NCBI GenBank assembly: GCA_036770365.1
Contig: DAIPJH010000015.1
Coordinates: forward strand, 1 to 46,981
Direction: 5' to 3'
Length of the DNA: 46,981 nt
From: DAIPJH01 sp036770365
GTDB taxonomy: Bacteria > Pseudomonadota > Alphaproteobacteria > Rickettsiales > UBA998
The position numbers and the translations under genes were made by a program. Positions 1-7,191 of the stretch are shown in pieces (the stretch's first letter is position 1; each line of letters starts with the position of its first letter). The notes beneath the pieces are model-generated. The model saw nothing but the letters and a program-made list of their open reading frames with translations, did not search any database and was not told where the DNA came from.

Positions 1-71
1 AGATACCACTGTAGCATCGAAAACGCCTGAAAAGCGGTCATGTCATCAATGTTTTGCGGATATGTGTTCAT
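1..71 (-). CDS. N-terminal fragment of an unidentified protein, cut by the window edge
   Basis: An open frame runs leftward from an ATG at 71-69 and leaves the window after 23 codons, starting MNTYPQNIDDM and continuing AFQAFSMLQWY. It diverges from amgK. The LQWY stretch is reminiscent of the N-termini of family-4 uracil-DNA glycosylases of alphaproteobacteria, but this is too short to rely on. No convincing Shine-Dalgarno sequence precedes the ATG. Treat as a probable gene start of unknown function. Confidence 0.35.
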   Translation of the reverse strand, partial: MNTYPQNIDDMTAFQAFSMLQWY

Positions 72-238
72 AGGGTTATTTGTGGCACTTTGGCGAGTTT
101 TTAGCAAGAAGAGAATCAATGTGGTCGCTTAACTCTTTCCTTTCCTCTTGTAGAAGAGAGGGTGCTAAAACGGTGTTCTGTAATTGCCATCTCCCTATGC
201 TTATGGCATAGATGAATCTGGACAAGAAAGGAGGCGGC

Positions 239-1270
239 ATGGCACGCACAGCAGAGAGAGAAGCTCAGATTGATGCATTTGTAGATGGTTTAGGCTGGAA
301 GGGGGCTGCGCGTGTGGCCGCGGCGGGAGATGCGTCTTTTCGTAGCTATGACCGCCTTTTGCATGAAGCTGGGGCAAGTGCGATTGTGATGGACGCGCCG
401 CCTGAGAAGGAAGATGTACGCCCGTTCCTTAATGTGCGGGCCTATTATGAAGATGAAGGTTACCGCGTGCCTGCATTGCTCGGTGTGGATGTGGATGCGG
501 GGCTTTTGCTACTTGAGGATTTAGGAAGTTCTTCATTTTCTCAGGTATTGCGCAAAAATCCTGAACTAGAAATGCCATTGTATCATACTGCGTGTATGGT
601 GTTGGCGGCGAAGGTAGACGCAGGTGCGAAGGGGATCGTGATTCCTGAGTATGACCGCGTGGTGTTGCGTCGAGAGGCGGCGTTGCTGTCAGAATGGTTT
701 TTGCCACTGCTTATGGGTAAGACTGCGCTATGTGCGGAAGCAGCGGCGGCGTTCATGACAGCATTTGAGTCGGTGATTGACGAGGCGTATATACAGCCAA
801 GTGTCGTGGTGCATCGTGATTTTCATGCAGATAATTTATTTTGGCTTGAAGGTGAACATGGAATTAAGCGTGTGGCGATGCTTGATTTCCAAGACGCGCT
901 CAAGGGACATCCTGCTTATGATGTGGTGTCACTCTTGGAAGATGCGCGACGTGATGTGAGTGCGGAAGTGGTAGAGGAGTGTATCGAGCAGTTTATTGAT
1001 ACTACAGGGCTTTCTGTGTCTGAATTCAAAAAAGCCTATGCGTTTTTTGGGATGCAGCGCAATGCGAAGATTTTAGGGATATTCACGCGCCTGTGTCAGC
1101 GTGATGGTAAGCCACATTATTTAGAGTTTGTGCCGCGTGTGTGGCGTCATTTTTTGCATGATGTAGAGCATGAAGGTAACGCACCACTGAAGGCATGGCG
1201 CGAGAAATATATTACCTCTGAGTTAGAGCGTATCATACTGAATCCTGTGGCGTTGAAAGAGGTGGCATAA
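239..1270 (+). CDS. amgK: N-acetylmuramate/N-acetylglucosamine 1-kinase (AmgK-like)
   Basis: A 343-residue aminoglycoside-phosphotransferase-fold kinase. The family phosphorylates the anomeric hydroxyl of recovered N-acetylmuramate and N-acetylglucosamine in cytoplasmic peptidoglycan recycling. Visible motifs are the catalytic loop VVHRDFHADNLFW (HxDxxxxN type) and the metal-binding MLDFQDA. The start at 239 is chosen because AAAGGAGG lies just upstream; an in-frame ATG at 212 would add nine residues but would place that ribosome binding site inside the gene. The stop overlaps the murU start by one base (TAATG), so the two are translationally coupled. The AmgK-MurU pairing is the known anabolic recycling route that bypasses de novo UDP-MurNAc synthesis and gives intrinsic fosfomycin tolerance in Pseudomonas. 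In other alphaproteobacteria tsaE often precedes this pair; it is not seen here. Confidence 0.85.
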   Translation: MARTAEREAQIDAFVDGLGWKGAARVAAAGDASFRSYDRLLHEAGASAIVMDAPPEKEDVRPFLNVRAYYEDEGYRVPALLGVDVDAGLLLLEDLGSSSFSQVLRKNPELEMPLYHTACMVLAAKVDAGAKGIVIPEYDRVVLRREAALLSEWFLPLLMGKTALCAEAAAAFMTAFESVIDEAYIQPSVVVHRDFHADNLFWLEGEHGIKRVAMLDFQDALKGHPAYDVVSLLEDARRDVSAEVVEECIEQFIDTTGLSVSEFKKAYAFFGMQRNAKILGIFTRLCQRDGKPHYLEFVPRVWRHFLHDVEHEGNAPLKAWREKYITSELERIILNPVALKEVA

Positions 1271-1992
1271 TGCACATCACCCATGCGATGGTGTTGGCGG
1301 CAGGGCGTGGTGAGCGTTTGCGCCCGATAACAGATACACTGCCAAAGCCTTTGGTGTCGGTGGGTGGTCGGACGATGTTGGATCGTCAGCTTGACCGTAT
1401 GGCAGAAGTAGGGGTGAGCGATGCGGTGGTCAATAGTTCATGGTTGGCGGATGTGTTGGAAGCGCATTTAGCGAAGCGTGAGGGCGCGCCGCGCATCATC
1501 ATTTCGCGTGAAGAAGAGCGATTGGAGACGGGAGGGGGAATTTTGAAGGCTTTGCCGCTGCTTGGGTCGCAGCCGTTCTTTTCGAGTAATGCCGATGTGG
1601 TATTGGTGGATGCGCCGCATATTTCTTCGGCGGCGCGGATGTTAGAGGCGTGGGACGACGCGCATATGGACGTGTTGATGTTATTGCATCCATTAGAAAA
1701 AGCGGTGGGCTATGAAGGTACAGGAGATTTTTTCTTGGAAGCTGGTGGTGAGGTGAGGCGTCGGGGGGACTTGTCGCGTGCGCCGTATGTGTTTACGGGA
1801 ATGCAGATCATCCATCCGCGCTTGTTTGATGGTGTGACCACACAAGGCGCATTTTCTATGAATGTGCTTTATAATAAAAGCAAAACCGCTGAGGGCGTGT
1901 TGCCGCGTGTTCATGCGCTCGTGCATACGGGTGATTGGTTGCATGTGGGGGATGCAGAAGGTTTGCGTCTTGCTAAAAATTATTTTGTATAG
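1270..1992 (+). CDS. murU: N-acetylmuramate 1-phosphate uridylyltransferase (MurU-like)
   Basis: A 240-residue sugar-1-phosphate nucleotidyltransferase. The N-terminal signature MVLAAGRGERLRPITD is followed by LPKPLVSVGG, the nucleotide-binding loop and substrate lysine of this family. The expected reaction is UTP plus MurNAc-1-phosphate giving UDP-MurNAc, the step after AmgK. The start codon overlaps the amgK stop, which supports this assignment over other nucleotidyltransferases such as ManC-type enzymes. The length matches the short MurU class that lacks a C-terminal hexapeptide-repeat domain. No terminator is obvious downstream, although a GCTGAC/GTCAGC stem lies at 2041-2059. Confidence 0.85.
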   Translation: MHITHAMVLAAGRGERLRPITDTLPKPLVSVGGRTMLDRQLDRMAEVGVSDAVVNSSWLADVLEAHLAKREGAPRIIISREEERLETGGGILKALPLLGSQPFFSSNADVVLVDAPHISSAARMLEAWDDAHMDVLMLLHPLEKAVGYEGTGDFFLEAGGEVRRRGDLSRAPYVFTGMQIIHPRLFDGVTTQGAFSMNVLYNKSKTAEGVLPRVHALVHTGDWLHVGDAEGLRLAKNYFV

Positions 1993-2040
1993 CAATATAT
2001 TTTTATTGATAAACGATAAATAATGTGCGATAAAAATAGA

Positions 2041-2138
2041 GCTGACTTGGTGGGTCAGCATGAAAAATGACTACAAATTTTAAACATTCTAGTACTACAT
2101 CACGTTATGGCGATATATTTTCGCATCACCATAATGTG
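2041..2138. other. Two hairpins between murU and the lipoprotein gene
   Basis: The 173-base gap holds two inverted repeats. The first is a 6-bp stem (2041-2046 with 2054-2059). Read on the minus strand it is followed by a T-rich run, so it could be a weak terminator. The second pairs 2101-2110 with 2129-2138 (ten pairs, one a G-U wobble) and lies about 28 bases before the lipoprotein start, so it would be in that gene's 5' leader. No function can be assigned. Confidence 0.4.
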
Positions 2139-2165
2139 AAAGTACTATTTTAAAGGATTTATCAG

Positions 2166-2549
2166 ATGTTACATTCTTATCGTCTTGGTTTTGTTGTGTT
2201 TACTGCTATGGCATTGTCTGCCTGTGTCTATACTAGTTCAGAATATGTGGCGTCAGATGCGCCGCCGTCTTCGAATATTCGCCAATCAGGTGCGATTACC
2301 ATTTTAGAAGGCGACGTGAAAGATCGTCCTTACCGTGAGCTTGGTAAAATCTCTGCGTATGGGCGTTCTGTGAATTTATTATCCTCTGACCCAACACGTG
2401 AGGATGTGAATGAAGCATTGCGCGTGGAAGCGGCAAAGCATGGTGCGGACGCAGTGATGAAAGTGACCTATCACTCAGAGCGTACGGGACTAGCAAGTCG
2501 TGGAAAGATGGTGGGTGAGGGTGTCGCCATTGCCTATACTTCCAAGTAG
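2166..2549 (+). CDS. Small lipoprotein, function unknown
   Basis: A 127-residue protein with a lipoprotein signal peptide: a hydrophobic stretch FVVFTAMALSAC ends in the lipobox LSAC, making Cys20 the likely lipidated residue. The mature part contains EALRVEAAKHGADAVMKV, a pattern typical of small secreted proteins of the YbjQ/DUF4156-like type in which an alpha helix precedes an ADAV strand. AAAGGA lies before the ATG. Expected at the inner or outer membrane facing the periplasm. The gene stands alone after amgK-murU, and nothing in the sequence indicates the partner or role. Confidence 0.65.
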   Translation: MLHSYRLGFVVFTAMALSACVYTSSEYVASDAPPSSNIRQSGAITILEGDVKDRPYRELGKISAYGRSVNLLSSDPTREDVNEALRVEAAKHGADAVMKVTYHSERTGLASRGKMVGEGVAIAYTSK

Positions 2550-2591
2550 GTTGTGCTGTTTTTTTGAATGTCACCTGAGTGTGAGGAAATG

Positions 2592-3122
2592 ATGCTTGAT
2601 ATGACGTTGCGCCGCTGGAGTGGTGTTTTATTGATGTTGGCTGGTTTGACCATTATCATTAGTTTTATTGCGCCTCTTGTTTTGCTCTCAGGGGACGCTC
2701 CATTGGTGTTGGCAAAAGGAGCTGATGTGTGGCGAACGACTTTGTCGCAACTACCCCTATTGGAAGCGTCTTTGTGTGTCGTGGTGACATCGCTGCCTAA
2801 TGTTGCATGGGTATATTGCGTCGTACAAATTCTATTGCTTGCTCGGCTTTACCGCGCAGGAAAAGTATTTACTCAGGAAAATTCACGCTATTTTCGGCGT
2901 ATAGGTATTGGACTGACCGTTATGGGCTTTTTGTCTGTGTTAGTATTGCCTGTGATTGGTCACTTGTTATATTATCGCGGTATTAGTCCGTGGTTACCTG
3001 ATATGCCTTTGCTTGCTGTGTTTGAGCCTGATCTATTGATGGCGGGGGTGTTCTTTTATGTGCTTGGAAAGATTATGCAGCGCGGCACAGAGTTACAAGA
3101 AAATGAAGATTTAACTGTTTAA
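2592..3122 (+). CDS. DUF2975-like membrane protein
   Basis: A protein of about 176 residues with four predicted membrane segments, roughly residues 12-35, 60-82, 100-125 and 140-160, and short charged loops. The size, the topology and the HTH gene immediately downstream match the DUF2975/YoaS-type families, which pair with a YozG-like regulator. The start is uncertain: in-frame ATGs occur at 2568, 2589, 2592 and 2601. GAGG at 2583-2586 is best spaced for 2592. Function is unknown in the family; a membrane sensor or immunity role is only conjecture. Confidence 0.65.
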   Translation: MLDMTLRRWSGVLLMLAGLTIIISFIAPLVLLSGDAPLVLAKGADVWRTTLSQLPLLEASLCVVVTSLPNVAWVYCVVQILLLARLYRAGKVFTQENSRYFRRIGIGLTVMGFLSVLVLPVIGHLLYYRGISPWLPDMPLLAVFEPDLLMAGVFFYVLGKIMQRGTELQENEDLTV

Positions 3123-3130
3123 GTGGTTTC

Positions 3131-3337
3131 ATGGCGATAGTTGTAAACTTGGATGTAATGTTGGCAAAGCGTAAAATGCGTCTTGGCGATCTGTCTGAGC
3201 GTGTGGATATTAGCCTAGCGAATTTATCCATTTTAAAAACTGGTAAAGCGAAGGCAATTCGCTTTAGTACATTAGAAGCAATCTGCAAGGCTTTGGACTG
3301 TCAACCAGCTGATATATTAGAATATCGTGAAGACTAG
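3131..3337 (+). CDS. Small Cro/CI-type (YozG-like) transcriptional regulator
   Basis: A 68-residue protein that is almost entirely one helix-turn-helix domain of the HTH_26/YozG type. The pattern MLAKRKMRLGDLSERVDIS then LANLSILKTGKAKAIRF, ending in CQPADILEY, is characteristic. It begins eight bases after the DUF2975-like gene and is surely co-transcribed with it. This two-gene arrangement recurs in many bacteria, where the regulator is presumed to control its own operon. No operator was identified. Confidence 0.8.
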   Translation: MAIVVNLDVMLAKRKMRLGDLSERVDISLANLSILKTGKAKAIRFSTLEAICKALDCQPADILEYRED

Positions 3338-3357
3338 GCATGTTGGCATGTCCTAGG

Positions 3358-3747
3358 TTATCTTTGATAATCGCGTTCAAGTTCTTCTGCTTCGCGTTCG
3401 CGGATATAAGCTTTCCAGCTTCTAAAGTCCTCAAAGTCGGTGGCATCGTCAGGGTGCATGATTGTTAGAGGAAGTAGATTATTTTCTTGTTCTTTGGGTG
3501 AAGGAGACGGTGTTCGTGTTGCTTCGCGGCGGGCTTTGCCCATGCGTGGGTCACCCATACCCGTGAGCATTCCCGGAACTGCGCCAATGCTTGCGCCGTA
3601 GGCGACGCCTGTGACAATTTTATCGTTCCAGATGCCATCTTGGAAGTTAATCAAACCCGTATCAGCAATCAGTCCTCCTGTGACGCTACCGAGTCCTACG
3701 CCGACTAATACTGAGGCAATGGGATGACCTATCAGGGTAAAATGCAT
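3358..3747 (-). CDS. Unrecognised glycine-rich membrane-associated protein
   Basis: A 129-residue protein that I do not recognise. Two glycine-patterned hydrophobic segments (SVLVGVGLGSVTGGLIADTG and VTGVAYGASIGAVPGMLTGMG, roughly residues 12-31 and 46-66) resemble glycine-zipper membrane helices. The C-terminal half is charged and Pro/Ser-rich and ends in a Glu/Arg-rich helix. The start is supported by GAGGT eight bases upstream. It lies 11 bases after the next unknown gene on the same strand, so the two form an operon, and it ends 20 bases from the convergent XRE gene. Confidence 0.55.
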   Translation of the reverse strand: MHFTLIGHPIASVLVGVGLGSVTGGLIADTGLINFQDGIWNDKIVTGVAYGASIGAVPGMLTGMGDPRMGKARREATRTPSPSPKEQENNLLPLTIMHPDDATDFEDFRSWKAYIREREAEELERDYQR

Positions 3748-3758
3748 GGTGGGCTACC

Positions 3759-4403
3759 TCACACCAAGAATCTATCGACAGGGTTGAGTTTAGACTTTTC
3801 TTCTTTGTATCTGTCTTCCCATTTGGCTTTAGCAATACGTCCCGTATGATAGCCAACCAATGCACCAAAACCTTGACCTAAATAGTTTCCAACTAAGAAA
3901 TGACCAACAGATTTACCATCATGGTTAAAGAGGGTATTGAGTTTTTCTCGAAACATATCCGCGTGTGGATTGGCTGCGCTAAGTTGGTCATTAAAGGGAG
4001 TGGCGATCTTTGATGGGTCATAGATAAGTTTCATCCCACTTTTAAATTTTGCGGCCGTTTCGCTATCAAGCAATGCGAGTGATTTTCCGCTTGGTGTGTA
4101 TTCGTGAATGCCCCATGCAGGAGAATAGTTATCAGGGACGAGCGCAAGGCCGTGTGTATGAAGATTTTCAGGGGTAAAGGTTGTTGAGGCGTGGGTTGCA
4201 AGTTCTTTTAGGCCTTTGGCAACGATGTCATCAGGAATGGCGTCACCTAGCATTTCAGCAATACCAGGGGTGGAGATACCAAATAAACCAAAAGCAACCG
4301 TGCCAATAATACCAAACGTAATGGCTTGAGAAGACGCGCTGCCAAGCACGCTAGGCTTCTCTTTCTTTACTTGGCGTAATTTGACTCGTTTCAGTTCGCT
4401 CAT
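3759..4403 (-). CDS. Unrecognised protein with glycine-zipper-like segments
   Basis: A 214-residue protein without a recognised family. A basic N-terminus (LKRVKLRQVKKEKP) precedes a hydrophobic segment AITFGIIGTVAFGLFGIS at roughly residues 28-46. A polar middle of about 110 residues follows, then a second glycine-rich segment containing VGHFLVGNYLGQGFGALVGY near residue 175 and a basic tail. It is the first gene of a two-gene unit with the 129-residue glycine-rich protein downstream. The shared pattern suggests that the two act at the same membrane. No signal peptide with a cleavage site is evident. Function unknown. Confidence 0.55.
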   Translation of the reverse strand: MSELKRVKLRQVKKEKPSVLGSASSQAITFGIIGTVAFGLFGISTPGIAEMLGDAIPDDIVAKGLKELATHASTTFTPENLHTHGLALVPDNYSPAWGIHEYTPSGKSLALLDSETAAKFKSGMKLIYDPSKIATPFNDQLSAANPHADMFREKLNTLFNHDGKSVGHFLVGNYLGQGFGALVGYHTGRIAKAKWEDRYKEEKSKLNPVDRFLV

Positions 4404-4566
4404 GTGATATACAGTTGTTAGACTATTTCACCTTATACTATAGCAAAAATGAGGTAGGAGAAGTGTGACAGTTTGGTGAAAATTGATTTGCCTTCGCTTC
4501 GGACTTTTGTCCTACGCGATAGGCCTAACGGTTTCGTTGACTGAGGACTCGGTCTTCTGACCTTGT

Positions 4567-5364
4567 TCACTGGATCGGAACTTGAAGTATAGCTAATGCT
4601 TCTTTGTAAATTTCTACGCTGCTGGCAGCGATCATATCAATACTATCATGACGTAGGGTGATGGGGTGACCTTGCCAGTCAGTGACAATGCCGCCTGCGC
4701 CTTCAATTACGGGGATCAGTGCCATGACATCGTGGGACTTCAGGCCTGATTCTACTACGAGATCCAGATGTCCACTGGCGAGCATGGCGTAGGCATAGCA
4801 ATCGCTGCCATAGATGGTATAACGTACTGCTTTTCGCAGTGCAGCAAAATGTTTTTTGCGGTCGCCTTTAAACAAATAAGGCGAGGTGGTACTCATCATT
4901 GCCTTTGAGAGTGATGGGGCTGGACGTACATGTGCAGGTGCATTGTTGAAATGGCTGGGGTGTCCTTTGATGCCAACCCAACGTTCATTGCTAATGGGTT
5001 GATTAATAATGCCAATAATGGGTATTCCTTGATAGAGCAAGGCAATGAGTGTGCCAAAAATGGGTTGTCCCGTCATGAAGTTCTTTGTGCCATCAATCGG
5101 GTCAAGTACCCAACAAAAATCAGAATTACTATCACTTGCACCGTGTTCTTCGCCTAAAATTGCATGGTTGGGATAAGAGCGACCAATAATCTCGCGCATT
5201 ACGCTTTCTGCCTCACGATCAGCAATGGTTACGGGCGACGCATCGGCCTTATCCTCATTGTTTGCATGCGCACGGAAATAACGGCGAATGACGCCCGCGG
5301 ATCTATCTGCAAGCTGATGCGCTAAAGGGACAAAATTGGTGATGAGGTTAGCGTTGAGGGGCAT
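4567..5364 (-). CDS. hisN: Inositol-monophosphatase-family phosphatase, HisN-like
   Basis: A 265-residue member of the Mg-dependent IMPase superfamily. The metal-binding motifs are visible: GEEHG (motif with catalytic Glu), DPIDGTKNF (two Asp ligands) and the C-terminal KSHDVMALIPVIEGAGG with the third Asp. The spacing and the SPVTIADREAE segment best fit the histidinol-phosphate phosphatase (HisN) branch common in alphaproteobacteria; inositol monophosphatase or 3'-phosphoadenosine phosphatase activity cannot be excluded. The start at 5364 is chosen because AAAAGG precedes it; an upstream in-frame ATG at 5388 lies inside the preceding gene. It overlaps the end of the upstream unknown gene by 17 bases, so it is co-transcribed with it. 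Confidence 0.8.
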   Translation of the reverse strand: MPLNANLITNFVPLAHQLADRSAGVIRRYFRAHANNEDKADASPVTIADREAESVMREIIGRSYPNHAILGEEHGASDSNSDFCWVLDPIDGTKNFMTGQPIFGTLIALLYQGIPIIGIINQPISNERWVGIKGHPSHFNNAPAHVRPAPSLSKAMMSTTSPYLFKGDRKKHFAALRKAVRYTIYGSDCYAYAMLASGHLDLVVESGLKSHDVMALIPVIEGAGGIVTDWQGHPITLRHDSIDMIAASSVEIYKEALAILQVPIQ

Positions 5365-5821
5365 CTGAACCTTTTGACGAATTAGCATTCCATGTGGTCA
5401 GTAAGTCTATACTGGACTCAGCCGTTTTGGAAGCTATTTCCGTCATACTTCTTGCTCCACCAAGGCAGGATGCAAATGATTGTGGTTGGGCTGTCATTGT
5501 ATTGACTTTTATTTGGTCGTTGAAGAATTGTACTGCGGACGTGATGGAATCGTGGGCGAGGGTTTTGATGTCAATGCCTTGTTCAGCTAGCATGTATTTT
5601 GCCATGGTAATCTGATTGTTTCTGATTTCTAATTCAAGATTTCTAAGAGTTTGTTTGTCGCTTGGAGGCGCGGTTTCGAATTCTTTGGTAATTTTTGCTG
5701 ATTCGACATGAAAGCGCGCTTCAAGTAATTGTTGCCACGCAAGAGCCACAGGAGTGTTTTTATCTTCAAGGTTTTTAATATAGCGAATGACAAGCTGTTT
5801 TTCTTGGGTTTGGTCAGACAT
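5348..5821 (-). CDS. Unknown predicted all-helical protein
   Basis: A 157-residue soluble protein with no signal peptide or membrane segment and long amphipathic helices. The C-terminal portion (SMTEIASKTAESSIDLLTTW) is faintly phasin-like, but this is not enough to name it. It overlaps the hisN-like start by 17 bases and is upstream of it in the same transcript. Nothing else suggests a role. Confidence 0.5.
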   Translation of the reverse strand: MSDQTQEKQLVIRYIKNLEDKNTPVALAWQQLLEARFHVESAKITKEFETAPPSDKQTLRNLELEIRNNQITMAKYMLAEQGIDIKTLAHDSITSAVQFFNDQIKVNTMTAQPQSFASCLGGARSMTEIASKTAESSIDLLTTWNANSSKGSDAPQR

Positions 5822-5912
5822 AGAATTTTCCTGTATAGTCGTTTAACTAAGGTAATCACGCATTTCATAAGACGTTAACCAACTATAATCTTATGACTTA
5901 TAGCAGCATATC

Positions 5913-5942
5913 ATGACACTATTCTATGTCATTTTGATGACA
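5913..5942. repeat. Three alternating complementary arms (ATGACA/TGTCAT/ATGACA)
   Basis: The hexamer ATGACA at 5913-5918 and again at 5937-5942 flanks TGTCAT at 5927-5932, so the middle arm can pair with either side but not both. It lies between tRNA-Val and the unknown helical gene. Whether it is a regulatory switch, an operator or chance is unknown. Confidence 0.3.
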
Positions 5943-5965
5943 AACATGCAATATCAGGAAAAATA

Positions 5966-6042
5966 TGGTGGGCGGTAGAGAACTCGAATCTCCGACCTCG
6001 TCGATGTCAACGACGCGCTCTAACCAACTGAGCTAACCGCCC
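5966..6042 (-). tRNA. tRNA-Val (anticodon GAC)
   Basis: On the minus strand a 77-base cloverleaf runs from 6042 to 5966. The acceptor GGGCGGT pairs with ACCGCCC, the D arm is GCTC/GAGC, the anticodon stem has the loop TTGACAT giving anticodon GAC, and the T arm contains TTCGAGT. The 3' CCA is encoded (5968-5966). The acceptor has to be read from 6042, because starting one base later leaves a T-T mismatch. Confidence 0.95.
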
Positions 6043-6059
6043 TCACAAGAGAGTCCAGC

Positions 6060-6087
6060 ATCATAGCGATGAAAATGTGGGATGCAA
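6060..6087 (-). promoter_or_regulatory. Promoter of tRNA-Val
   Basis: Reading leftward, TTGCAT (6087-6082), a 16-base spacer and TATGAT (6065-6060) form a good housekeeping promoter. It would start transcription about ten bases before the tRNA 5' end. Confidence 0.6.
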
Positions 6088-6206
6088 GCAGGATTTAGCA
6101 GTTAACTGTTAGTCGTTAGCCGTTAGCTTTTTTGGGGGGATAACGGATGCCAACGTTAAAGCTTATTCTAAAAGAACTACAATCTAACTACTAAATCTAA
6201 CCGTTA

Positions 6207-7112
6207 CTACGCTGCTTTACTCAATATACGATGTTTCTCAATCGCTTCATGCAGGCGGATGGTGTCGAGGGCTTGGCGTACGTGTAGTGCCTCAATCATC
6301 GAACCTGCAACGAGTGCAACTGCTTGATTTTGGTTTTGCGTACGTTCAAAAGCGGCAATGACGGCGCGTGCGCGTGCGACTTCTTCATCACTTGGAGAGA
6401 AAACTTCATTCGCGGTTTCAATTTGTTCAGGGTGGATTAGAGTTTTGCCATCAAAACCGAGTATACGCCCCTGTTCGCATTCATTACGTAACCCATCCAT
6501 ATCTTTAAGTTGGATGAATGTGCCGTCAAAGACGGGTTTGTCTGCTGCCCGCGCTGCCATAACGATTTTGCTGAGACCATATTGTAGTGCTTCACGGTTG
6601 GGTGTTTTGTGGATGCGTAGTCCTGCGCAAAGGTCGTTTGTACCTGCGACGATTGCTTTGGTGGCAGGGTGGGCGGCGATCTCCGCGGCGTTTAAGACAC
6701 CGAGGGGCGTTTCAATGGTTGCCCACAAGGTAAAGCCATCAGGCGCACCAAGCTGTGCTGCCATTGACGCTGCTTGTGCGATTTGTTCCGCACTTTCGAC
6801 CTTTGGAAGCAAGATTGCGTCTGCGCCTGCGGATGCAAGGCAGGTGAGGTCATCTAAGCCTTCGCGTGAGGCAATATGGTTGATGCGGACGATGCGCTCA
6901 CGATGACCATAAGCACGGCTTTTGAGTGCGTCTAAGACCTGTTCCCGTGCCAAGCCTTTTTCTTCAGGGCTGACGGCATCTTCTAAGTCAAAGATTACGA
7001 CATCAGCGGAAAGTTTGCGGGCTTTTTCTAATGCACGTTTATTGCTCCCTGGCATAAACAGCAAGCTGCGGCGAGGACGAAGGGGCATCATGAGTTCGGA
7101 AGAAATAGACAT
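6207..7112 (-). CDS. CoA-ester lyase of the CitE/HpcH family (malyl-CoA lyase / citryl lyase beta-like)
   Basis: A 301-residue TIM-barrel protein of the HpcH/HpaI-CitE superfamily. Characteristic segments are RRSLLFMPGSN at the N-terminus, VIFDLEDAVSPEEK, the Arg in IVRINH, ILLPKVESAEQ, the catalytic-site ATIETPLGV and FDGKTLIHPEQIE. Family members cleave or form beta-hydroxyacyl-CoA esters (malyl-, citramalyl-, citryl-CoA) or hydrolyse malyl-CoA. No citrate lyase alpha or gamma gene is adjacent, so a stand-alone malyl/citramalyl-CoA lyase or thioesterase is more likely than citrate lyase. The start is set at 7112 from AAGAGG five bases upstream; an in-frame GTG at 7118 overlaps that site. 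It is downstream of asd on the same strand, 79 bases apart. Confidence 0.8.
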   Translation of the reverse strand: MSISSELMMPLRPRRSLLFMPGSNKRALEKARKLSADVVIFDLEDAVSPEEKGLAREQVLDALKSRAYGHRERIVRINHIASREGLDDLTCLASAGADAILLPKVESAEQIAQAASMAAQLGAPDGFTLWATIETPLGVLNAAEIAAHPATKAIVAGTNDLCAGLRIHKTPNREALQYGLSKIVMAARAADKPVFDGTFIQLKDMDGLRNECEQGRILGFDGKTLIHPEQIETANEVFSPSDEEVARARAVIAAFERTQNQNQAVALVAGSMIEALHVRQALDTIRLHEAIEKHRILSKAA

Positions 7113-7191
7113 AGTCACCTCTTTTCAAAAAGGTTGCACAAAAACGCTCACGTAGATACGTGAAGCAGAGGATAAATATTGCTTTACCGAA

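Noticed and set aside
4440..4566. Spacer with TAGGCCTA and GGAC/GTCC bits between the unknown pair and hisN
   Set aside because: The palindromes are short and form no convincing terminator or repeat copy elsewhere in the window.
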